Source: Armatimonas rosea
GTDB lineage: Bacteria > Armatimonadota > Armatimonadia > Armatimonadales > Armatimonadaceae
Direction of reading: 5' to 3'
DNA: 64,000 nt
Assembly (NCBI RefSeq): GCF_014202505.1
Contig: NZ_JACHGW010000001.1
Span: 620,001 to 684,000, forward strand
A model generated the notes under the pieces. That model was given only the letters and a program-made list of their open reading frames with translations, was not told the origin of the DNA and searched no databases. Below, piece after piece: positions 59,551 through 64,000 of the stretch (positions within the stretch are counted from its first letter, which is position 1; each line of letters begins with the position of its first letter). The position numbers and the translations under genes are program-made.

Positions 59551-60780
59551 GTGAGAGTTCTCTTTGTCTACCCCAGCCAGCCCGACGATGCCACCAACCG
59601 GTACCGCTGTGTTCATCTCTGTGAGGCGCTGAGCGCGGCGGGGCACACGGCGGAGCATGTCTCGGCGGGGCAGGATGGGGTGACAGTCGCCCACGATATT
59701 GTGGTGCTCCACCGCCTGCCCTGGGGCGGCCCCGGAAGCGCGTTTGCGGCTGCGGCTAGAAAGATCGGCGCGACCGTGGTCTATAGCGCCGATGACCTGA
59801 TCTTCGATCTGGAGCACGCCCGCCACACCGGCATTCTCTTTCCCGACGATCCCCTGCGCTACCGGCACAGCAAGCGCGAGGCCGAGGCGAACCTGGCGAC
59901 CCTGCAAAACACCGACCACGCCCTCTTCAGCACCGAGTTCCTCGCCACGCTAGCTCCTCAGGCTCCCCCACCTGTGGGGGCGGGGGGGGCTACGGGAGGG
60001 GCGGTTGTGCGCAACTTTCTCGGCACGGAGCTCCTGGCGCTCTCGCACGCCGCACGCCTGCGCCGCGAGGCGTTTGTCCGTGTCCGTCAAGACGACCGCG
60101 TAACCCTGGGCTACCTCTCCGGCTCCCCCACCCACGATGCCGATCTGGCCGATATCGCCGAGCCGCTGGCGGTGGCGCTGGAGCGATTTGCCAACGCCAG
60201 ATTGCTTGTCGTCGGAACCGTGGCGCTGCCGGGGCCGCTGCGGCGCTTTGAGGAGAGTGGGCGCGTCCGGCGGCATCCGTACGTCCCGTGGCGCGAGCTG
60301 CCGGGGCTGATCGCGCAGGTGGACATAAATCTTGCGCCGCTGGACCTGACACGCCCCTTCAACCACGCCAAGAGTGAGATTAAGTTCCTTGAGGCCGCCG
60401 CGGTCGGGGTGCCGACCCTCGCCGCACGCTCCGCTGCACTTCTGGAGACCGAGGGTGCGCTCCTCTGTGGCACCGACTCCGAGTGGGGCGAGGCGCTGGC
60501 AAGCTGGCTGAGCGCGCCCGAGACACGCCACGCCGCCGCTGAGGCTGCGATAGCGGCTCTCGAGAGGCACCAAGCGGGGATCGATGTCGCGGGTATCTTT
60601 GCCGCCTGGATGCCGGCGAAGGCGGTGACAGCGACGGCGAGTGTCACCCGGCCCCGAAAGTCGAAGCTCGTGGGGAAGATCTTCCAGAGCGAGCAGAAGT
60701 TCCTGCGCCGCTGGCACTACCTACGGCGGCACTGGCGGCTCGCCAATGAGCAAGAGCGCCACGGCGGGGGCACGGCGTGA
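59551..60780 (+). CDS. Glycosyltransferase (GT4-like)
   Basis: A 409-aa GT-B glycosyltransferase: VLFVYPSQPDDATNRYRCVH at the N-terminus, LIAQVDINLAPLDLTRPFNHAKSEIKFLEAAAVGVP with the E-x7-E-like nucleotide-sugar site near residues 270-290. Transfers a sugar to a cell-surface glycan or lipid. Residues about 135-151 form a Pro/Gly/Ala insert encoded by a C/G-rich hairpin (59965-59980). Overlaps the next gene (GTGA). Confidence 0.85.
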   Translation: MRVLFVYPSQPDDATNRYRCVHLCEALSAAGHTAEHVSAGQDGVTVAHDIVVLHRLPWGGPGSAFAAAARKIGATVVYSADDLIFDLEHARHTGILFPDDPLRYRHSKREAEANLATLQNTDHALFSTEFLATLAPQAPPPVGAGGATGGAVVRNFLGTELLALSHAARLRREAFVRVRQDDRVTLGYLSGSPTHDADLADIAEPLAVALERFANARLLVVGTVALPGPLRRFEESGRVRRHPYVPWRELPGLIAQVDINLAPLDLTRPFNHAKSEIKFLEAAAVGVPTLAARSAALLETEGALLCGTDSEWGEALASWLSAPETRHAAAEAAIAALERHQAGIDVAGIFAAWMPAKAVTATASVTRPRKSKLVGKIFQSEQKFLRRWHYLRRHWRLANEQERHGGGTA

Positions 60781-61958
60781 GGCGTGGCGGCGCGTGGCCG
60801 ACTCTTGCGGCGTTTCTGCTGGGACTGGCGTGGGCGCTGGGGATTCCCGTGGTCCACGGTCTGGGGGAGCCCTTTGGCAACTGGCAGCCCGATGAGGTTA
60901 GCCATGTGCTCACCGTGCGCTGGTGGGCCGGGCACCTGAGTCTTCCCCCCTACAACGCCGACTACGCGGTCTCGGTGCACCCGCCGCTCTACCACGCCCT
61001 GGGGGCGCTTGTCTGGCGCGTGGGCGGCGCGCTGGCGGTGCGGGTCTTCTCCGCAGTGCTGGGCGCCGCGACTGTCTGGTTCACGTTTCGGGCGGCGCGT
61101 GCGCTCTACGGAGCGGGTGTCGCATCGCTGGCCGCCTGGCTCGTGGCGCTGGTGCCGATGCGGGTGTCGCTCTCGGGGGGGATCAGCAACGAGAACCTGG
61201 CGGCGCTGGCGGCCACTGCGGTGCTGGCCCTTCTGGCCGAGGAGCTGCGCGGGCGGCGGCGCTTGGGCGGGCTGGTGCTCTGGTGCATGGCGGGAGTGGC
61301 GAGCAAGCTCACCTGCCTGGGGCTCCTGCCCGCGGTCGTGCTGGCGCTGGCATGGCGCTTTGGGCCGCAGCGTGCCGCACGAGCCGCCGTGGCACTGGGG
61401 CTTGTGACTGCCGCGACCCTCACAGGCTGGTTCTGGGGAAACGCCCAGCGCTGTGGCGATGCGCTCTGCAAGGGGGCGGCAGACCGGCTCTGGGATGGGG
61501 TGCAGCCCGGCTTTCCGCACTACCAGGCAACACGCGGGTTCTCGCCGCTCCGCTATCTCTTCTCGATTGCCGCCTTTGGCTGGCGCTCGTTCTGGGGGAC
61601 CTTCGACGGGCTCCAGAAGCACCTGCCCATGCCGGTTTTTTTGCTTCTCCTGGGGGGACAGCTGACCACGTTCTGGGGAGCGCGGCGGCGCGGGGGGCGG
61701 GTGCGGCAGGCATGGCTCTTGGCGGCGAGCGTGCTCTTTCTGACCACGGCGGTCATTTATACGCTGTTTAACTGGCGGCACTACTCGCCACAAGGCCGTT
61801 ATTTTTACGTAATACTCGCGCCGTTTGGGGCGATAACCGGATATGGCTATCTTGCTCTCTGGCCGCCCGTGTGGCGGACGAGAGCAGCACAAGGGCTTGT
61901 CGCGGCGCTGGGGGGACTGAACCTCTGGTGTCTGTGGCACTACCTACCCGCTAGGTAA
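60777..61958 (+). CDS. Polytopic GT39/ArnT-like glycosyltransferase
   Basis: A 393-aa membrane protein with about ten helices. [15 protein letters not shown] in the first loop carries the acidic motif (D-E) of GT-C enzymes that use polyprenyl-phosphate sugars, and [14 protein letters not shown] is the typical following block. GTG start nested in the preceding glycosyltransferase stop, so the two likely act on one glycan. Confidence 0.82.
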   Translation: MRRGGAWPTLAAFLLGLAWALGIPVVHGLGEPFGNWQPDEVSHVLTVRWWAGHLSLPPYNADYAVSVHPPLYHALGALVWRVGGALAVRVFSAVLGAATVWFTFRAARALYGAGVASLAAWLVALVPMRVSLSGGISNENLAALAATAVLALLAEELRGRRRLGGLVLWCMAGVASKLTCLGLLPAVVLALAWRFGPQRAARAAVALGLVTAATLTGWFWGNAQRCGDALCKGAADRLWDGVQPGFPHYQATRGFSPLRYLFSIAAFGWRSFWGTFDGLQKHLPMPVFLLLLGGQLTTFWGARRRGGRVRQAWLLAASVLFLTTAVIYTLFNWRHYSPQGRYFYVILAPFGAITGYGYLALWPPVWRTRAAQGLVAALGGLNLWCLWHYLPAR

Positions 61959-62016
61959 GCAAAGCCCACCTGAGCGTGTCTCATCACACCACGTTATCAG
62001 GAAGGTTCTTAACAGG

Positions 62017-62901
62017 ATGTCTCGCACACGAATGGCTTTTACGCTCATCGAGCTTTTGGTTGTTATTGCGATTATTGCAATCTTGGCCGCGATACTCTTT
62101 CCGGTCTTCGCGCAAGCACGGGAGAAGGCCCGCGCCACGAGCTGCCTCTCCAGCACCAAGCAGCTGGGGCTGGCGATGATGCAGTATCTCTCGGACTACG
62201 ACGGCACCGTACCACCATTTCGGACACTCGATCCCTATGTCTCGGGGGGGCTCTGGTGGGGGACGCCCACGCAGACGGGCTTCTCGACGGGGACCCACTG
62301 GACGGTGAATCTCAATCCTTATATGAAGGCACACCAGCTCTACCACTGCCCGTCGGTGGGGGCCTCGCTCCTGGTGCAGAATGCGGGCAAGAGCTACGCT
62401 TCTCTCTACGCGGTCTTCTGGGCGGAGTACGGCCTCAACTGGGACTATCTCTACCGCACCTACGACGGCACCCGGTGCTACACGCCCTACTACGCCCTCC
62501 CCCATGCCCAGGCGGCCGTGCCCATTAGTGAGGCGGAGATTGGGAGCCCCGCCGCGATGGTGATGCTGGCCGATACCAAGCTGATCGACAACGGCGGAGG
62601 GAGCTGGAGCTTCTCCAACATGGTCGGAAGCCCCGCCGCAATCACCGCGCCGGATGCCTGCAACACCTTTGCCAACAACGGCTGGGGGCAGGACACGGGC
62701 TGGGACGGTGGGGGCAACAAGACCTCCACGGGGCAGTTTGCGCCTCGGCACACGGGGGGCGGCAATGTGGCGTTTATGGACGGTCACTCCAAGTGGCTGA
62801 GTCCGGGCGCGGCGGCGGCGGGGACCAACTGGCGCGTGGGGATCAGCGGCGCTCAGGTGCGGATCACCGATGTCAATACCTACCTCTGGGATCGGAACTA
62901 A
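62017..62901 (+). CDS. DUF1559 prepilin-like protein
   Basis: A 294-aa type II/IV prepilin-like protein: cleavage site A|F in [19 protein letters not shown], then [17 protein letters not shown]. The C-terminal H-x9-DG motif is intact ([14 protein letters not shown]). Exported and processed by prepilin peptidase; the family is highly expanded in Armatimonadota and Planctomycetes but its role is open. It starts a unit with the small lipoprotein one nucleotide downstream. Confidence 0.93.
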   Translation: MSRTRMAFTLIELLVVIAIIAILAAILFPVFAQAREKARATSCLSSTKQLGLAMMQYLSDYDGTVPPFRTLDPYVSGGLWWGTPTQTGFSTGTHWTVNLNPYMKAHQLYHCPSVGASLLVQNAGKSYASLYAVFWAEYGLNWDYLYRTYDGTRCYTPYYALPHAQAAVPISEAEIGSPAAMVMLADTKLIDNGGGSWSFSNMVGSPAAITAPDACNTFANNGWGQDTGWDGGGNKTSTGQFAPRHTGGGNVAFMDGHSKWLSPGAAAAGTNWRVGISGAQVRITDVNTYLWDRN

Positions 62902-62902
62902 G

Positions 62903-63103
62903 ATGAGAAAAGAACTCTTTTGGGGTCTGGCACTACTTATGCTGGGGGGGTGTCAAGAGAAAGACCCACTGGCGGAAGCGGCACCGCCACCAAAGCCCAG
63001 TGCGGTCGCGGCACCACCTCCTGCGGGGAAAAAAGAATCGGCGCTCCCAGCATCGCTTCAGAACAACCCGGGAACCCAAGTGCCCGTCTCGGCACCGCGC
63101 TAG
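62903..63103 (+). CDS. Small lipoprotein
   Basis: A 66-aa protein: lipoprotein signal ending LGGC (C17), then a Pro/Ala/Lys-rich mature part with no domain. One nt after the prepilin gene's stop, so co-translated. Family not recognised. Confidence 0.7.
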   Translation: MRKELFWGLALLMLGGCQEKDPLAEAAPPPKPSAVAAPPPAGKKESALPASLQNNPGTQVPVSAPR

Positions 63104-63145
63104 CCGCTGTGCGTTTTTCCTCTGTGAGGAGACTAAAAATAGGGC

Positions 63146-63175
63146 TTGCCTTTTCGTCAAAGTATAAGGTATCCT
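63146..63175 (+). promoter_or_regulatory. Sigma-70-like promoter upstream of the second prepilin
   Basis: TTGCCT (63146-63151), 18-nt spacer, TATCCT (63170-63175). The start would leave a leader of about 50 nt before the ATG at 63230, unlike the leaderless cases. Confidence 0.5.
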
Positions 63176-63229
63176 AATACACTGGTCGTCAAACAGCCAG
63201 ATAAATCATCTAATCGTTTGGGGGTTATT

Positions 63230-64000
63230 ATGTTTCATTCTAACCGCCGACAGCGTGGCTTCACGCTGATCGAGCTCCTCGTCGTTATCGCGATCATTGC
63301 GATTCTTGCGGCGATCCTCTTCCCAGTGTTTGCTCAAGCTCGCGAGAAGGCTCGTGCTGCCTCCTGCCTTTCTAACATGAAGCAGATCATGACGGGTATC
63401 AAGATGTATGTCCAGGACTACGACGAGCAATCGTTCTGGAACTGGTACTACCCGCGTCCTACCGGTGGTTTTAACACCTGGATGGAAGTGATCGATCCCT
63501 ACGTCAAGAACACGGGTATCTTTATGTGCCCCAGCGCTCCGAAGGACCGCGCTTCCTACACCACCGGATGTGCTGCAGGTGGCCAGGTTACCTCCACCTA
63601 CATCTATCCAGGCTGGATCCGCTACACCTACTACAACTGGTTTGGCACGGTCATGTTCGCCGGCTTCCCGACCCCGAACACCGCGAACTGCATCAACCCC
63701 TGGGATGTCTGTACGGGTACCGAGTTCACCGCTAGCCCCGCCCAGACCGCTTACCTGATGGAAGGCTACCTCGTTGCCTACATGCCCTACCAGGACACCA
63801 AGTTCGGTAGCGCCTGTACCACCGGGTTCTTCCTCGACACCGATGCGACTACCAAGAACGGCTGGCGCCACAACGAAGGCGGCAACCTCGCCTACGCGGA
63901 TAGCCATGTCAAGTACATCAAGTCCCGTACGTTCTTCAAGGACAATACCTCAAGGGCAAACTATGGTGGCGCTCAGTATCCCCAGAGCCCCCACATGCGT
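63230..64000 (+). CDS. DUF1559 prepilin-like protein, partial at 3' end
   Basis: 257 codons visible, open at the window edge. Cleavage site [18 protein letters not shown] and [17 protein letters not shown] as in the 62017 product. The C-terminal motif reads [18 protein letters not shown], i.e. H-x9-D with Ser in place of the usual Gly. Two Cys pairs in the globular part could form disulfides. Confidence 0.92.
   Translation, partial: MFHSNRRQRGFTLIELLVVIAIIAILAAILFPVFAQAREKARAASCLSNMKQIMTGIKMYVQDYDEQSFWNWYYPRPTGGFNTWMEVIDPYVKNTGIFMCPSAPKDRASYTTGCAAGGQVTSTYIYPGWIRYTYYNWFGTVMFAGFPTPNTANCINPWDVCTGTEFTASPAQTAYLMEGYLVAYMPYQDTKFGSACTTGFFLDTDATTKNGWRHNEGGNLAYADSHVKYIKSRTFFKDNTSRANYGGAQYPQSPHMR

Overview
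The window reads as one contiguous piece of a GC-rich bacterial chromosome, densely packed with short gaps and many 4-base ATGA/GTGA gene overlaps. The gene content (DUF1559 prepilin-like proteins with an [14 protein letters not shown] signature, DUF1549/DUF1553 plus DUF1501 pairs, several sulfatases, GH78, GH172, DUF6785-type membrane protein) fits the Armatimonadota, with Planctomycetota as the main alternative. This is an inference from families; no rRNA is present to settle it.

Layout. 1-1676 (minus): 3' part of a molybdenum hydroxylase and its 2Fe-2S subunit. 2028-5157: three-gene membrane cluster (small YLDPGAGS protein, methyltransferase, membrane sulfatase-like enzyme). 5176-9523 and 20179-24283 (opposite strands): two DUF1549/DUF1553-DUF1501 cassettes. 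9664-20182: sulfatase, methyltransferases, acetyltransferase, beta-propeller-like protein, two-domain SASA esterase, FMN alpha-hydroxy-acid oxidase, NYN/PIN-like protein. 24353-30158: three overlapping genes (TIM-barrel-like protein, large LamG/SASA protein, PhyH dioxygenase). 30210-31768: His-motif lipoprotein and a CATCH-haem barrel-like protein. 32006-36666: sulfatase, TPR protein, MFS transporter, small protein plus HNH nuclease. 36676-46442: alpha-L-rhamnosidase, Sir2, ankyrin protein, ATP-grasp, tandem-HTH/TPR regulator, ArsR-like regulator, two Gfo/Idh/MocA oxidoreductases, an AT-rich secreted protein. 46493-51635 (minus): operon of sugar isomerase, parvulin isomerase, RsmI and DUF6785 protein. 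51738-52013: tRNA-Val, tRNA-Asp, tRNA-Glu with promoter and terminator. 52097-53749: orphan secreted Hcp-like protein and GH172. 54525-56930 (minus): compact RNA-repair operon, RNA ligase - HD-Pnk - second RNA ligase, with an 840-aa protein just upstream. 59551-61958: two glycosyltransferases. 62017-64000: DUF1559 prepilin-like proteins and a small lipoprotein.

Functional picture. Much of the window looks like machinery for using sulfated, acetylated, rhamnose- or arabinose-containing polysaccharides (sulfatases, SASA esterases, GH78, GH172, isomerase, oxidoreductases), with envelope and surface genes. The most distinctive items are (1) the two-ligase HD-Pnk RNA-repair operon; (2) a repeated placement of -10 hexamers 5-10 nt upstream of start codons, which predicts widespread leaderless mRNAs; one case has a perfect TTGACA-N17-TACACT promoter; and (3) a family of dispersed palindromic elements with related terminal inverted repeats, some lying in frame inside coding sequences just after signal peptides.
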